Below, piece after piece: positions 10,444 to 21,795 of a stretch of 64,000 nucleotides of DNA. How positions within the stretch are numbered: the stretch's first letter is position 1; each line of letters starts with the position of its first letter. Position numbers and translations under genes: made by a program. This DNA is from Candidatus Thiopontia autotrophica (GTDB taxonomy: Bacteria > Pseudomonadota > Gammaproteobacteria > GCF-002020875), in NCBI GenBank assembly GCA_014384675.1, contig JACNFK010000034.1, forward strand, positions 62,001-126,000. Reading direction: 5' to 3'. The notes under the pieces were generated by a model. That model did no database searches. It had not been told where the DNA came from and worked only from the letters and a program-made list of their open reading frames with translations.

Positions 10444-11082
10444 CTACCTGAACAACCATGGAGCCTCAGAGCTGCGGCGTGCCTCATATACCCTGATGGA
10501 ATCCTCATGCTGTAGAGTCAGACCAATATCATCCAGCCCATTTAAAAGCCGATATTTGCGAAACTCATCAATCTCGAAGGAGAAGGAGCCACCTTCCGGA
10601 GTAGTTACCGTCTGTGCATCCAAATCAATCTGCAATTGATATCCGCTACCCTCTGCCTCCTCCTGAAAGAGCTGCTCAATCTCATCCTCACTAAGGGTGA
10701 TAGGCAACAGTCCATTCTTGAAGCTGTTATTAAAAAAGATATCAGCAAAACCGGGAGCTATAACCGCTCTGATACCGTAATCTGTCAATGCCCACACCGC
10801 ATGCTCCCGCGAGGAGCCACAACCAAAATTCTCACGTCCCAAGAGAATTGTTGCCCCCTTATACTTATCATTATTAAGTACAAAACCGGGGTTTGGGCGA
10901 CGGCTTGCGTTATCAATCGAGAGATCTCCCGGATCAAGATAACGCCAATCATCAAACAGGTTGGGTCCAAACCCGGTGCGCTTGACCGACTTCAAATACT
11001 GTTTGGGGATAATCGCATCAGTATCTACATTGGGACGATCCAACGGTACCACCAACCCCTGGTGCCTGGTAAATTTTTCCAT
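10444..11082 (-). CDS. leuD: 3-isopropylmalate dehydratase small subunit
   Basis: Swivelling-domain subunit of isopropylmalate isomerase, partner of LeuC. 212 residues; the substrate-recognition loop [14 protein letters not shown] is intact. Its ATG shares one base with the leuC stop (TAATG at 11080-11084), indicating coupled translation. Confidence 0.97.
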   Translation of the reverse strand: MEKFTRHQGLVVPLDRPNVDTDAIIPKQYLKSVKRTGFGPNLFDDWRYLDPGDLSIDNASRRPNPGFVLNNDKYKGATILLGRENFGCGSSREHAVWALTDYGIRAVIAPGFADIFFNNSFKNGLLPITLSEDEIEQLFQEEAEGSGYQLQIDLDAQTVTTPEGGSFSFEIDEFRKYRLLNGLDDIGLTLQHEDSIRVYEARRSSEAPWLFR

Positions 11083-12500
11083 TACCGACTCTCCCTCAAC
11101 AACTCTCTAACATCTGTAAAGTGACCAGTCACTGCAGCCGCAGCGGCCATTGCCGGACTAACTAGATGGGTACGACTTCCCTGCCCCTGTCTTCCCTCAA
11201 AATTTCGGTTGGAGGTAGAGGCACAACGCTCACCAGGGTCAAGGCGATCCGCATTCATCGCCAGACACATGGAACAACCAGGCTCTCTCCACTCAAACCC
11301 GGCATCGATGAAAATCTTGTCCAGCCCCTCTGACTCCGCCTGCTTTTTGATCAAACCAGACCCGGGAACAATCAGCACCTGCTTAACATTGGGGGCAACT
11401 CTTCTGCCTGCAGCAACCAGCGCTGCCTCACGCAGATCCTCAATTCGCGAATTGGTACAGGAACCAACAAAAACCTTATCGACAGATATGGAGTCAATCG
11501 GAGTATCCGCATCCAATCCCATATAGGCCAGCGCCTTCTCCATACCACTCTTTTTTACACCATCTGTCTCATTTGCAGGGTTGGGAACACTATCCTCAAT
11601 TGATACCACCATCTCTGGTGATGTCCCCCAGGTAACCTGGGGTGCTATTTCTGCCCCATTCAACTCAACCACTGAATCAAACTGTGCGTCTATGTCACTG
11701 TGCAGATCCTGCCATGCCTCTACCGCCTGCGGCCATAACTCCTCATCAGGTGCATATGGTCTCCCTTTTACATACTCAATAGTTTTCTGATCAACTGCTA
11801 CCATCCCGGCACGGGCACCAGCCTCGATCGCCATATTACAGACTGTCATCCGTCCCTCAACAGAGAGTTCCTCAATTGCCTCGCCAGCAAATTCGATTGC
11901 ATATCCGGTACCACCAGCAGTGCCGATCTTGCCAATGATCGCCAATACAATATCCTTGCCAGTAATCCCAGGACCAACAGATCCATTGACCTTAACCAGC
12001 ATGTTTTTCGATTTTTTCTGCACCAGGCACTGGGTAGCCAACACATGCTCTACCTCGGATGTTCCGATACCAAAAGCAAGCGCACCAAGCGCACCATGAG
12101 TTGAGGTGTGTGAATCACCACAGACAATAGTCATCCCCGGAAGGGTTGCCCCCTGTTCAGGACCAATCACATGGACGATTCCCTGACGAATATCTCCCAT
12201 GGCAAATTCTGTAATCCCGAAATCGGATGTATTCTGTCCCAGGGTTTCTACCTGGGTACGTGCAACTGGATCGGTAATTCCCATCTCCAAATCCCTGGTA
12301 GGAACATTATGGTCAGGCACAGCCAGACTGGCGTCCACCCTCCACGGTTTACGGCCTGCCATGCGCAGCCCCTCAAAGGCCTGTGGAGATGTCACCTCAT
12401 GAAGCAGCTGTCTATCGATGTAGAGCAATGAACTTCCGTCCTCTTCCTCTCGAACAACATGTGCTTCCCAGAGTTTGTCGTATAGGGTCTTTCCGGCCAT
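11082..12500 (-). CDS. leuC: 3-isopropylmalate dehydratase large subunit
   Basis: Aconitase-family [4Fe-4S] subunit that interconverts 2- and 3-isopropylmalate. 472 residues. The cluster ligands are the Cys in VGSCTNSR and the CxxC pair in [11 protein letters not shown]. First gene of the leuCDB set, preceded by about 90 bases without a gene. Confidence 0.97.
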   Translation of the reverse strand: MAGKTLYDKLWEAHVVREEEDGSSLLYIDRQLLHEVTSPQAFEGLRMAGRKPWRVDASLAVPDHNVPTRDLEMGITDPVARTQVETLGQNTSDFGITEFAMGDIRQGIVHVIGPEQGATLPGMTIVCGDSHTSTHGALGALAFGIGTSEVEHVLATQCLVQKKSKNMLVKVNGSVGPGITGKDIVLAIIGKIGTAGGTGYAIEFAGEAIEELSVEGRMTVCNMAIEAGARAGMVAVDQKTIEYVKGRPYAPDEELWPQAVEAWQDLHSDIDAQFDSVVELNGAEIAPQVTWGTSPEMVVSIEDSVPNPANETDGVKKSGMEKALAYMGLDADTPIDSISVDKVFVGSCTNSRIEDLREAALVAAGRRVAPNVKQVLIVPGSGLIKKQAESEGLDKIFIDAGFEWREPGCSMCLAMNADRLDPGERCASTSNRNFEGRQGQGSRTHLVSPAMAAAAAVTGHFTDVRELLRESR

Positions 12501-12590
12501 GGCTTCTGTTATCGGTCCCTGAATAAGTGGATAGCGTGAAAGCGGCCCATTTTACTCCCTGCTGTCCCCGCTGTAAAAGTGTTGATGTTG

Positions 12591-13739
12591 CTAGCGAATC
12601 CAGCGCCAGGTCACAACAAATGCAAGCGCTGTAAGTATGGTTGAGAACAGAAAGATCGATGATGAACCCATTGTCGTCCAGACCACACCGCCCAGCAGAC
12701 TACCAACCACACCACCAGCCCCAAAACTGATGCTGGAGTAGAGAGCCTGCCCCCTTCCCTGCAATTTTCCACGAAACAGATCATGCACCATGTGAATGGA
12801 GACCGCATGGATGATGCCGAAACTGGCGGCGTGGATACTCTGCGCCACAAACATCAAACCCAGACTTTCGGGGAAAAACGCGATCACAAGCCACCGAATA
12901 GCCCCCAGGAACAGACTGATCAATAACAGGTTACGCTCCCCGAAGCGAACCATCCAGCGCGACATCACCATAAAAACCGCCACCTCGACCCCAACCCCAA
13001 CCGCCCAGAGCAGACCGATCAGCCCCTTGTCATAACCAAATGACTCCATGTAGAGGGTATAGAAGGTGTAGTAGGTTCCATGTGCTGCCTGGTTGAGAAA
13101 GGCAACTGCCAGCAACGCCGCCACTACCGGGCGACGCAGTACATTTTTCAGAGATAGATGTCCATGGCCATGCTCTGGATCTGGAACTGTCGGAACGGAC
13201 AGACTACTAACCCAGATTCCCACCATCAGGATCATCAGCGCAACCGGCACCAGACTCACGCTATACCACTCAAGCATTGGTCCCAGTATCGCTACTGTAA
13301 CGATGAAACCAACCGACCCCCAAAGTCTGATCGAGGAATAACGCTCTACCTTCTCTCCAAGATGGTTCAGCGTCACCGCCTCGAACTGCGGTAGTGAGGC
13401 ATTCCAGAAAAAACTGAATAGGGCAATTACCAGTGCCAGCCACCAGTAGCCACTACCAATAAAGACCCCTGCGAAAGCAACAATTGATGCCAACGAAGCA
13501 AAACGGACTATTGATAGATGTTCTCCCCTTCTGTCAGCCCACCATCCCCAGATATTTGGTGCCACAATCTTGGTTGCTGCCAGAATTGCTGTCAGCTCTC
13601 CAATCTCACGAATAGAGAAACCAAGACTCTCCAGATATGGCCCCCAATAGGGGATCAAAACCCCCAGAGTGGCAAAATAGAACAGGTAAAAACTGGATAG
13701 TCTCTTGTATAGAGATCTATATGTAAGAGCAGTAGTCAC
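12591..13739 (-). CDS. MFS transporter related to the HcaT/PPP family
   Basis: 382 residues with about twelve hydrophobic segments. The N-terminal FATLGVLIPYWGPYLESLGF stretch and the WADRRG loop 2-3 motif resemble the 3-phenylpropionate/nucleoside-permease-like branch of the major facilitator superfamily. Substrate cannot be inferred. It starts 17 bases after aroC in the same direction, so probably shares its transcript. Confidence 0.82.
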   Translation of the reverse strand: MTTALTYRSLYKRLSSFYLFYFATLGVLIPYWGPYLESLGFSIREIGELTAILAATKIVAPNIWGWWADRRGEHLSIVRFASLASIVAFAGVFIGSGYWWLALVIALFSFFWNASLPQFEAVTLNHLGEKVERYSSIRLWGSVGFIVTVAILGPMLEWYSVSLVPVALMILMVGIWVSSLSVPTVPDPEHGHGHLSLKNVLRRPVVAALLAVAFLNQAAHGTYYTFYTLYMESFGYDKGLIGLLWAVGVGVEVAVFMVMSRWMVRFGERNLLLISLFLGAIRWLVIAFFPESLGLMFVAQSIHAASFGIIHAVSIHMVHDLFRGKLQGRGQALYSSISFGAGGVVGSLLGGVVWTTMGSSSIFLFSTILTALAFVVTWRWIR

Positions 13740-13755
13740 ACGATACCCGAGAATC

Positions 13756-14844
13756 TCAGATTACAGGCGTATCTGAATGTGCAGCTCCATTCTGGCTTCG
13801 CTGACGCAGTGCATGGTCAAGCAAAACAATCGCTAGCATTGCCTCGGCAATTGGGGTCGCACGAATCCCTACACACGGATCATGTCTGCCCTCTGTTACT
13901 ATCTCAACAGGATCTCCAGCATTATTGATGGTATCTGCCGGAATCCGCAGACTGGAGGTCGGCTTGAGCGCCATAGAGACCAGAATATCCTGACCGGATG
14001 AAATCCCACCCAAAATTCCACCTGCATTATTACTCTTGAACCCATCTGGTGTCATCTCATCACGGTGCTCTGTACCCTTCTGCTCAACAGAGTCAAATCC
14101 TGCACCGATCTCAACCCCCTTTACTGCATTAATACTCATCATTGCATGGGCGATATCAGCATCGAGGCGATCAAATACAGGCTCCCCCCAACCGGGAGGC
14201 ATACCGGCAGCAACCACATTGATGCGGGCACCAATAGAGTTTCCCTCTCTGCGCAACTCATCCATATAGGCCTCCATTTCGGCAACCTTGCTGCTGTCTG
14301 GAGAGAAAAAAGGATTCTGATGAACCTGATCCCAATCCAGATCCTCAACCTTTATGGGGCCAATCTGGGATAGATAGCCATGAATCTCGACCCCAAACTG
14401 GGCCTTTAGAACAGCCTTTGCAACCCCCCCTGCAGCAACCCGCATTGCAGTCTCTCGGGCAGATGATCTGCCTCCGCCACGATAGTCACGAAAACCACCA
14501 TATTTCTGATTATAGGTATAGTCCGCATGGCCAGGACGAAAGCGGTCGGCGATACCGGAGTAATCCTTCGAGCGTTGATCCTCATTGCGAATCAGTAATC
14601 CGATAGGGGTTCCCGTGGTTTTTCCCTCAAACACCCCAGAGAGTATCTCTACCTTGTCAGACTCCTTGCGTTGAGTAGTATGACGAGATGTTCCAGGCTT
14701 TCTCAGGTCAAGATCTTTTTGCAGTTCAGCCTCTGAAATCTCGACCCCCGGAGGACAGCCATCCACAATACAACCCAGTGCTGCACCATGGCTCTCACCA
14801 AACGTAGTGACAGTAAAAAGTTTTCCAAGCGAATTTCCAGACAT
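13756..14844 (-). CDS. aroC: Chorismate synthase
   Basis: Flavin-dependent conversion of EPSP to chorismate. 362 residues from [10 protein letters not shown] at 14844, the usual family start. Signature segments [16 protein letters not shown] and [11 protein letters not shown] are present. An open frame continues 15 codons further but has no family similarity. A near-consensus minus-strand TATAAT lies at 14852-14857, only seven bases before the ATG, leaving no room for a ribosome site if that is the promoter used. Confidence 0.95.
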   Translation of the reverse strand: MSGNSLGKLFTVTTFGESHGAALGCIVDGCPPGVEISEAELQKDLDLRKPGTSRHTTQRKESDKVEILSGVFEGKTTGTPIGLLIRNEDQRSKDYSGIADRFRPGHADYTYNQKYGGFRDYRGGGRSSARETAMRVAAGGVAKAVLKAQFGVEIHGYLSQIGPIKVEDLDWDQVHQNPFFSPDSSKVAEMEAYMDELRREGNSIGARINVVAAGMPPGWGEPVFDRLDADIAHAMMSINAVKGVEIGAGFDSVEQKGTEHRDEMTPDGFKSNNAGGILGGISSGQDILVSMALKPTSSLRIPADTINNAGDPVEIVTEGRHDPCVGIRATPIAEAMLAIVLLDHALRQRSQNGAAHSDTPVI

Positions 14845-14850
14845 GTTCTG

Positions 14851-14898
14851 AATTATACATGGTTCGTAACCATGCGCCCCGTGGTTCATGTGTATAAT
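14851..14898. promoter_or_regulatory. Divergent, symmetric promoter region of aroC and the Sel1 gene
   Basis: An imperfect inverted repeat places a TATAAT on the minus strand (14852-14857) and another on the plus strand (14893-14898), each close to the start of its gene. Between them is a smaller palindrome around GGTTCGTAACC (14861-14871). No clear -35 hexamers. Promoter use is inferred. Confidence 0.5.
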
Positions 14899-14904
14899 TT
14901 CCCC

Positions 14905-15603
14905 ATGAAAAAATCACGCCCATCAACTTATATCTCAACCCTGCTATTTGGTATCACTCTCTGTGTATCCCTACCATCCAGTGCTGACTTGATTTCGGCA
15001 AAACGGGCCATTAGTGATGGCAATGGAGAGCTAGCCATAATGGAGTTAAGCCGCCTGGCAGGGATGGGGAACAGTGAGGCCCAGTACGAACTGGGCAAAC
15101 TGTACGCACAAGGAAAACTTGTTCCCGAGGATGCCAACCGTGCCATGCTGGCTCTTACCCTTGCTGTTGAAAATGGTTTCCGCATGGCAGAGTCGCTACG
15201 CAGTGCGCAACAGAAAAAAATCAATCTTATGCAATTGGCTGCTCTACAGGAACAACTCGGCACCCTGTTTCAAGAGGGTGGGCCAGTCGCAATCGACCCA
15301 AATCGTGCAACCGCATGGCTTGAAAACCGGACCCTGAACCCGGTGCCATTCACCAATGAAGAGCGCGGAGAGGTGGCCCGCAAGATAGGCAAAATATATG
15401 AAGAGAAGATCTTCAGCTTTACAGCCGCACATACCTGGTACACCCTGGCCGAGGCCTTTGGAACCGAGAGAGCACAAAAAGATCGCAAAAGAATGGAGCT
15501 ATTTCTGCAAGAGAAGAGTGTTTCTCAATCCAGAATTGATGCTATTGAAAAATACAAAAGCTATCTCAAAAACCACAAGAGGATGGTGGATGGAAAACTT
15601 TAG
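14905..15603 (+). CDS. Exported Sel1-repeat protein
   Basis: 232 residues from the ATG at 14905. A signal peptide (about residues 1-27) precedes Sel1-like helical repeats: [15 protein letters not shown] and the following [18 protein letters not shown] are the clearest, with a second region around [14 protein letters not shown]. Such repeats mediate protein contacts in the periplasm. A long in-frame extension upstream overlaps aroC and is discarded. The 3' end converges on the helicase gene. Specific role unknown. Confidence 0.8.
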   Translation: MKKSRPSTYISTLLFGITLCVSLPSSADLISAKRAISDGNGELAIMELSRLAGMGNSEAQYELGKLYAQGKLVPEDANRAMLALTLAVENGFRMAESLRSAQQKKINLMQLAALQEQLGTLFQEGGPVAIDPNRATAWLENRTLNPVPFTNEERGEVARKIGKIYEEKIFSFTAAHTWYTLAEAFGTERAQKDRKRMELFLQEKSVSQSRIDAIEKYKSYLKNHKRMVDGKL

Positions 15604-15616
15604 AAGTACTCTATTC

Positions 15617-18600
15617 TCACGCAACCACCCTTACTACCTGATGCATGGGAAAATATAGAACCAGCTTCTGCGGACGATCCTCCATCTGCTGTAGCACCTT
15701 GCCATAACGTTGTAGCTGTGGGGTATAACGAGCCACCTCCTCATCAAGAAAACCATCCAGATTACCGCCACTATGGCTACTGGTCTTCCAGTCCACAATC
15801 CAGCGAACTCCATCCTCATCAACAAAGGTACGATCGATAGTAATATTGAATCGCTCATCTCCAATCCTGGCTGACAGACTCCATTCACTCTTTGCTTCTG
15901 CGTGGTCAGAGAGCAGATAGCAGCCCTTATCATCCTCCAGCACAAGTCGTAGTGCCTCCATCACCTTGTCTGCCGCCTCAACCATGGTCTCTGATGCCAC
16001 CCCGAGCTGCCTTAGCTGGTTTTCAGCTCTCTTGCGAACGGAGCGCAGCTTGTCAGAATCACGCCAGCTCTCGACACCAGCATCTGCAATCCACTGCAAA
16101 ATCGCATGCACCACTGTGCCAACATGTACAGCACTGGCTGCCGCCCACTGATAGACAACCCGTTCACTCTCAAATGTCTGTTGACCTGCGGATGGGGTGG
16201 CAGCTGGAGGGTGAGGTTGCTCCCATATAGTGGAGATACGTTGTGGCCTTGCACTGCCTTGTATAACCATCTTTCTGTTTTTTGCTGACTCCAGATCAAC
16301 AACCCCCGAATCAAACAGCTGCTCATATTTGCTCTTCACAACTGGCCATAGCTGCTCAAGCAGGGAGCCAGATTGGGGACGACCAAGCTCCCCCTCAGAA
16401 TCTATTTTGCTGGCACCCAGCAGGTGCAGCTTGCGTCTGGCACGGGTAGTTGCCACATAGAGCAGGCGTGATAATTCATTACGTTCGCGCGACTGCTCCA
16501 CCTTGCGAACATATCGTCCCAATCTATCCTCATCACTACCCTGCTCCGCTGGACGCACCGGAGAGAGCAACAGCTGCATGCTCTCTGCAGAATTCTCACC
16601 AACTCCAGGGATCTCCAACCAGTGCAATAGCTTCTGCTGATCTCCTCTGGGTTTTCTGCCAAGCCCGGGAAGGATCACCGTATCAAACTCCAGCCCCTTG
16701 GACTTATGGATGGTCATCACCTCTACCCGACTATCTGGATCTGCCCCGGAACGAACTGTCTGCCTGTTCAACTGCTCTCGAAGGTAGTCGAAGTCAGTTA
16801 GTTCACCGCCCTCACTCATTCGTCCAAGCAGATCAAAAAACGATGCAGACTCTCTCTCTGCCTGACCAGCAACCCCCATCTGCTCATGGATGGCTGCACC
16901 TCCCAACAATACCCATGCACGCTCCACCCATAAATCGACTACCGCTTCGCCACGCTCGGCAAAAACAGATTCGAGCATGTTTCGTAACCACCTAACTCTC
17001 TCTGCACCAATTGCTGAGAGCTGCTCCAGACGGGAGTCATCAAACAGTAACGACCAGATTGTTCGATCTGCTGCCCCTGCTGTCAGAGAGAGTAGATCCT
17101 GTAGTGAGATCCCACTCCATGGCGCCCTCAATATGGCCAGCCACGCCTCCCTGTCTGCCTGATGAAAGAGGGCACGGGTTAGAGCCAGGAGGTCACGTAC
17201 TACCGGCCGATCTCCCAGGGACTCAATCTCAACCGCATTGTAGGCTACCCCCGCACTATATAGCTGCCAGGTAATCTGGTTAAGATGGCTACGAGAGCGA
17301 ACCAGAATGGCGATCTTGTCCCCGCTCTCCTGCAGCAGTGGAATCTCCTCCCTGACCAACTCCACCACCTTTGACGCCTCAGCCTCATAATCTGCCAGCA
17401 GTGACGGATGAACTACTACTGATCTCTCAGCAGGTTGGGGCCTTGTAGAGATCGATTCAGAGTAGTGAATAGCCCCACTAAAACGGTCCGAGTGGGCAGG
17501 AAATATTGTGCTAAAGCTCTGGTTAATCCATCTCACCACCCCCTCCTCAGAGCGGAAATTTGCCAACAGTTTTTTATACTCAAGCTGTAGTCCGCCAACC
17601 CCATCTTTGATCGCCTTGATAAAGAGCCCCACCTCGGCATGGCGAAAACGGTAGATTGACTGCATGGGGTCACCCACCAGAAAGAGGGTACGATCCTTAT
17701 CCTCATTTGACCACTCTGCAGTCAGACGGCTCAACAGATCAAACTGACCATGAGATGTATCCTGAAACTCATCAACCAGAATATGGTGTATCTGATAGTC
17801 CAGGCGCAGTGCCAGATTGGTGGGCTCAGCCTCACTGCCAAGGGCCTGGAGGGCACGCCGTGCAATCTCGTTATGGTCAACTACACCCTTCTCTTCAAAC
17901 CACCCCATCAACTCAATCTGAGCTATCAACAACACCTGAAACAGTGAGGTGATAGTCTCCCACTGTGAATCCTCATAACGTACTGGTGGCAGCAGTGGAA
18001 TCTGCTGAATTGCCACAGCTGCCTCATGATCTGATTCAACTGTCTGCAGCAGGGAGAGCATAAGCTGCTTTAACTTGCCCCCTGCAGCTCCAGGGGGGAA
18101 GCCGTTATTCTTGTTCCAGCTATTTTTCGATACCCTGAACTTCTCACCACCCTTGAGAAAGAGCGACGCAATCCCCTGCCACTGGGGCAGAGAGAAGGCA
18201 TCTGCCTCTGGCAACCTATCCATGGCAGCACAGGCAGAGACAGGCTGATTGTTGGCACCACTATTCACAACCTCCGCAGCAGAGGCGGCAAGAGTGACTA
18301 GCTGGTCAACCCCGCTCTCCCCCAAAACTCTCAACAACCCATTCCTGGCGTTCTGTAGTGACTGCTCAACCGCCGTACAGAGTGTCTGCTCCAGTGAGTC
18401 ACGATCAACCACACCACCCACCCCCGCGGCCACATGCGGCAGCCACTGATCACGATGTCCCAACATATCTGTCAACATGCGCTCAAGCTGGCCTACATCA
18501 TTATCCAGCCATGCCAAAAGCTGAGCTACTGCAGCCCTATCCTTTTTCTCAAGATGCTGAATTGTTCGTCTGGCTGCTCCGGAAAATGCCTCTTCTGCAT

Positions 18601-19042
18601 CATCGCTGATTCCTGGAACCCCCCCAAATGCCGCCATTACCGGCATCTGTCGAACCAGCTTTGCATTAAGACTGTCCATGGTGCGGATCTCCAGACGCCC
18701 AGGATTAGTCAACAGCTTCCACCCTCTCTCGCTGTCCCTCTTCAGCACCTCGCTGGCCAACCGCCATGTCACTGCCTTGTGTGGTTCAGCTGGAGATCTC
18801 CTGGAGGCCGCCATCATCAATGAATCAAGCAGTCGTGTACGCATCTCTCCTGCAGCCTTGCGGGTAAAGGTGATCGCGAGGATCTCCTCCGGCTCTTTAA
18901 CGCCAGCCAATAGAGAGAGAAAACGCTGAATCAGCAACTCGGTCTTTCCCGATCCGGCAGGAGCCTGAACTATTGCAGACAACTCAGGGTTTAGCACCTC
19001 CTCACGAACAGTCCTCTCCTCCTCCATCTCTATCGACTGCAT
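15617..19042 (-). CDS. UvrD-type helicase/nuclease, AddA-like
   Basis: 1141 residues from the ATG at 19042, which shares a base with the stop of the upstream partner (TGATG). An SF1A helicase core: Walker A APAGSGKTELL near residue 27, motif II VDEFQDTSHGQ, motif VI region LLYVATTRARRKLHLLG; a C-terminal PD-(D/E)XK nuclease domain with RWIVDWKTSSH near the end. Together with the AddB-like gene next door it forms the AddAB-like double-strand-break end-resection complex, the alternative to RecBCD. The genes are coupled, nuclease subunit first. Confidence 0.9.
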   Translation of the reverse strand: MQSIEMEEERTVREEVLNPELSAIVQAPAGSGKTELLIQRFLSLLAGVKEPEEILAITFTRKAAGEMRTRLLDSLMMAASRRSPAEPHKAVTWRLASEVLKRDSERGWKLLTNPGRLEIRTMDSLNAKLVRQMPVMAAFGGVPGISDDAEEAFSGAARRTIQHLEKKDRAAVAQLLAWLDNDVGQLERMLTDMLGHRDQWLPHVAAGVGGVVDRDSLEQTLCTAVEQSLQNARNGLLRVLGESGVDQLVTLAASAAEVVNSGANNQPVSACAAMDRLPEADAFSLPQWQGIASLFLKGGEKFRVSKNSWNKNNGFPPGAAGGKLKQLMLSLLQTVESDHEAAVAIQQIPLLPPVRYEDSQWETITSLFQVLLIAQIELMGWFEEKGVVDHNEIARRALQALGSEAEPTNLALRLDYQIHHILVDEFQDTSHGQFDLLSRLTAEWSNEDKDRTLFLVGDPMQSIYRFRHAEVGLFIKAIKDGVGGLQLEYKKLLANFRSEEGVVRWINQSFSTIFPAHSDRFSGAIHYSESISTRPQPAERSVVVHPSLLADYEAEASKVVELVREEIPLLQESGDKIAILVRSRSHLNQITWQLYSAGVAYNAVEIESLGDRPVVRDLLALTRALFHQADREAWLAILRAPWSGISLQDLLSLTAGAADRTIWSLLFDDSRLEQLSAIGAERVRWLRNMLESVFAERGEAVVDLWVERAWVLLGGAAIHEQMGVAGQAERESASFFDLLGRMSEGGELTDFDYLREQLNRQTVRSGADPDSRVEVMTIHKSKGLEFDTVILPGLGRKPRGDQQKLLHWLEIPGVGENSAESMQLLLSPVRPAEQGSDEDRLGRYVRKVEQSRERNELSRLLYVATTRARRKLHLLGASKIDSEGELGRPQSGSLLEQLWPVVKSKYEQLFDSGVVDLESAKNRKMVIQGSARPQRISTIWEQPHPPAATPSAGQQTFESERVVYQWAAASAVHVGTVVHAILQWIADAGVESWRDSDKLRSVRKRAENQLRQLGVASETMVEAADKVMEALRLVLEDDKGCYLLSDHAEAKSEWSLSARIGDERFNITIDRTFVDEDGVRWIVDWKTSSHSGGNLDGFLDEEVARYTPQLQRYGKVLQQMEDRPQKLVLYFPMHQVVRVVA

Positions 19043-21699
19043 CACTTCTCTGCTACCTCATACTCAACCCGACAGAGAGACTCCAGTCCACAGTACTGAC
19101 AACTGTTTTTTCCCTTTAGTGGATCAACCGTCGCAACTCCCTCTCTAAACTCAACAGCCAAATCTGTTACGACAGCACGCCACTGACCAATCTGCTCTCC
19201 CCACCCCCCACTGACAACTACTTTTCGTCTTCCTCCCCTGCCCTTTCCATCAGCCCCCTTAAGCAGACTCTCATCTTCCTGCTCCCCCTTATAGGCGACC
19301 TCACCAACCTGAACCTGACCAAAGAGCACCGCAGCGACATCATCAAGCAGGGTGGTATAGAGCGGCAACTGCGGCTCTTCCGGACGCTCCCCCTGCCAAC
19401 TTGCGCTACTAACCTTGCCACTTTTGTAATCAATCAACACCCTGCGTCCATCCTCCAGCCTGTCCACTCTGTCCATCTTCACCGAGATGGTTATCCCATC
19501 CAGTGCAATCGTATGCAACTGCTCCATCTCCTCAATCCTGAACTCGGCTACACGCCCTCGATCCAGCTGTAGAAAACGCATCGCGAGCCGGCTCAATCTG
19601 GCAGCTTCATTGGCTGCAAAATCATCACCCATGCGATCCTTTCTGGAGTGCCTGAACTTCTCAACTGTCTCTTCTGCCACTGCCGCAACCAGTGATCTCA
19701 ATACCTGCTCATCAATCTGCTTCAACTTTATGGACGAGAGCCCCAGTTGTTGCCAACATCTTTCGAGCAGATTGTGGACCAGGGTACCCCGTTCTCGCGG
19801 ATCAAGTCCAAGCTGCTCTCGCTCCACACTCTCTGCCTGCAGGCGATGGCGGACAAATGCCCTGAAGGGACATTGTGACTGGTTTGCAAGAATTGAACTT
19901 CCACCACGAACCCTTGATCCATACTGCAGAGAGAGTGCACCCTCATCAATCTCTTCCAGTGAAATGTTGTCACTATCCAGCCACCACTTTTCAACTGTAG
20001 TTTTTAGACCAAGAGATTGATAATCCATAAATGGAACATCACCAACCATGGATGTCGCCCGCAGACTCTCCTCACCACCCTCACCCTCACTGCTCTCGGC
20101 AAAACTGAAGAAGACCTTGTCTGCTGCAACAGAGAAACCGGCAACCATCTCTTCTGCTATTTTCAGATTATTGCCGCAAGCTGCCATTGGCACCTGGCCA
20201 CGCTGCCACTCCAGGGAGAGAAAAGGCGAAAGCTCTCTTCTGGCTGGCCAGCTCCGATCATCCATCCCCATCACCCATAGTGCGTCATAACCTACTCCCC
20301 GTGCCTCCTCTGGAGTCACAATCTCAACAGCTGCATCAACCGCCTGGTCATACTGAATATCCATTCTGGCAAGAATCTGCCTGAACTCCAAAATAGCTGC
20401 AGAGAATGAGATGACTCCAGTAAAGTCTCCAATCGAGGAGAATCGATCCAGTCCGTCTCGCCAGCTGTTATAGGCAGCGAGAGCAATATCACTCTTCTCA
20501 CCATTTTCGGCCCACTCGAAAAATGCGAGGACACGACTAAAGTTGCCTGCCCACTCGGTCGTGGTTAATCTGGCCTCACTCAACCACAACCCCTCAAGCG
20601 CCCTCAGGGCCCCAAGAAAACGTGTGGCATATATGCCGCCATCTACACTCTCCTGCTCAAAAAGGCGAATCAGCGTAGCCAGAGATACCTCTGGATTACG
20701 CCAGTGGCGCAATCTCAGCTCAAGTATCGACCTCACCTCAATCTCTGCACCCTGCAGAAGCCAGGGTGAGCGCAACAGAGATGCCGCCTCCTGCAGAGGC
20801 AGGCCTCTACCTGCCAACTCCATGAGCTGCATTGCCGTATTTATACGCGGATCCTGTAATAGAGATGGTCCAGATGAAAATCTATAGGGCAGAAGATTGT
20901 TCGACAGAGACCGAACCCTGGTCTCAGGCATCAGAATGAAGCCAAACAGCCTCTCAAGACGATTCCGCCTCCCATACAACCCTGGAACCACAACAGCAAC
21001 CTTGTGGCCCGGATTATCCTGCAGATAATCTCGCAACCAGTATGCAACCGCCACCTCCTCCTCACTCTCACTGGGCAACGAACTCTTAACCACTACACTG
21101 CTTATAGATACTCCGCCCTCCTCTCTTACCTCACAGCCAAGCTCGTTCAACTGTTCAATAATTTGTCTCTCGGATCTGCTGAATTGTGATGCCCCATAGA
21201 TTGAGACAGTCTCTGGCAATATCTCCATGCCCCCATCAAACAGCAGCTCTCTTAACCACTCTGCAATACGTGCATGCTCCAACAAATCATGGCGTTCACA
21301 ATACTCCTTAAACTGTAACTGCCAGCGCCGGAAAAGCTCCTGCTCGTCAACATGTGAATCTATGGGGAGCCCAGCGCCTCTCTCTCTCCAGCGGTTAAAT
21401 ATCTGGTTAGCCACTATCGCATGCTCAACCAGATCCCCCTTACGCAGAAACGACTCCTCCCCCAACAGCTCATGCGGAATTGTCTGGCGCCAAACCACCC
21501 GTTCCTGCTCGGCAGATAACAGATGTGGAAGATCAGCCCCTCTCTGTAGTTGCCGATCCCACTGCTCTCTTATCCAGGCCGACACAGACAGGATAGCTGG
21601 GGTTTCCCATACAGCGACTCCTCTCTGCAACTGGTCATCGCCCCACCGATCCCGGAGATATCGAGCCTGTCTGGCAGTTGCAGTTAACGTAAGATTCAT
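19042..21699 (-). CDS. AddB-like PD-(D/E)XK nuclease subunit with Fe-S cysteines
   Basis: 885 residues. N-terminal region resembles an inactive helicase fold (no Walker A seen), the C-terminal third is a RecB-type nuclease: GTLVHNLLERCW (His motif) and RVLIDYKSGKV (catalytic D and K). Four cysteines that could bind a [4Fe-4S] cluster bracket the nuclease as in AddB: one in SQCPFRAFV and three in CQYCGLESLC at the C-terminus (CxxCx5C). Partner of the downstream helicase in recombinational repair. Assignment is by domain architecture and neighbour. Confidence 0.87.
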   Translation of the reverse strand: MNLTLTATARQARYLRDRWGDDQLQRGVAVWETPAILSVSAWIREQWDRQLQRGADLPHLLSAEQERVVWRQTIPHELLGEESFLRKGDLVEHAIVANQIFNRWRERGAGLPIDSHVDEQELFRRWQLQFKEYCERHDLLEHARIAEWLRELLFDGGMEILPETVSIYGASQFSRSERQIIEQLNELGCEVREEGGVSISSVVVKSSLPSESEEEVAVAYWLRDYLQDNPGHKVAVVVPGLYGRRNRLERLFGFILMPETRVRSLSNNLLPYRFSSGPSLLQDPRINTAMQLMELAGRGLPLQEAASLLRSPWLLQGAEIEVRSILELRLRHWRNPEVSLATLIRLFEQESVDGGIYATRFLGALRALEGLWLSEARLTTTEWAGNFSRVLAFFEWAENGEKSDIALAAYNSWRDGLDRFSSIGDFTGVISFSAAILEFRQILARMDIQYDQAVDAAVEIVTPEEARGVGYDALWVMGMDDRSWPARRELSPFLSLEWQRGQVPMAACGNNLKIAEEMVAGFSVAADKVFFSFAESSEGEGGEESLRATSMVGDVPFMDYQSLGLKTTVEKWWLDSDNISLEEIDEGALSLQYGSRVRGGSSILANQSQCPFRAFVRHRLQAESVEREQLGLDPRERGTLVHNLLERCWQQLGLSSIKLKQIDEQVLRSLVAAVAEETVEKFRHSRKDRMGDDFAANEAARLSRLAMRFLQLDRGRVAEFRIEEMEQLHTIALDGITISVKMDRVDRLEDGRRVLIDYKSGKVSSASWQGERPEEPQLPLYTTLLDDVAAVLFGQVQVGEVAYKGEQEDESLLKGADGKGRGGRRKVVVSGGWGEQIGQWRAVVTDLAVEFREGVATVDPLKGKNSCQYCGLESLCRVEYEVAEK

Positions 21700-21795
21700 C
21701 CAACAGACCTTATCACCATGGAAAAAATGGATCGACAGTAAATGACGAATCAGTCCATAATTAAGCCTCCTCTAATACAACGGAATACAACTCTT

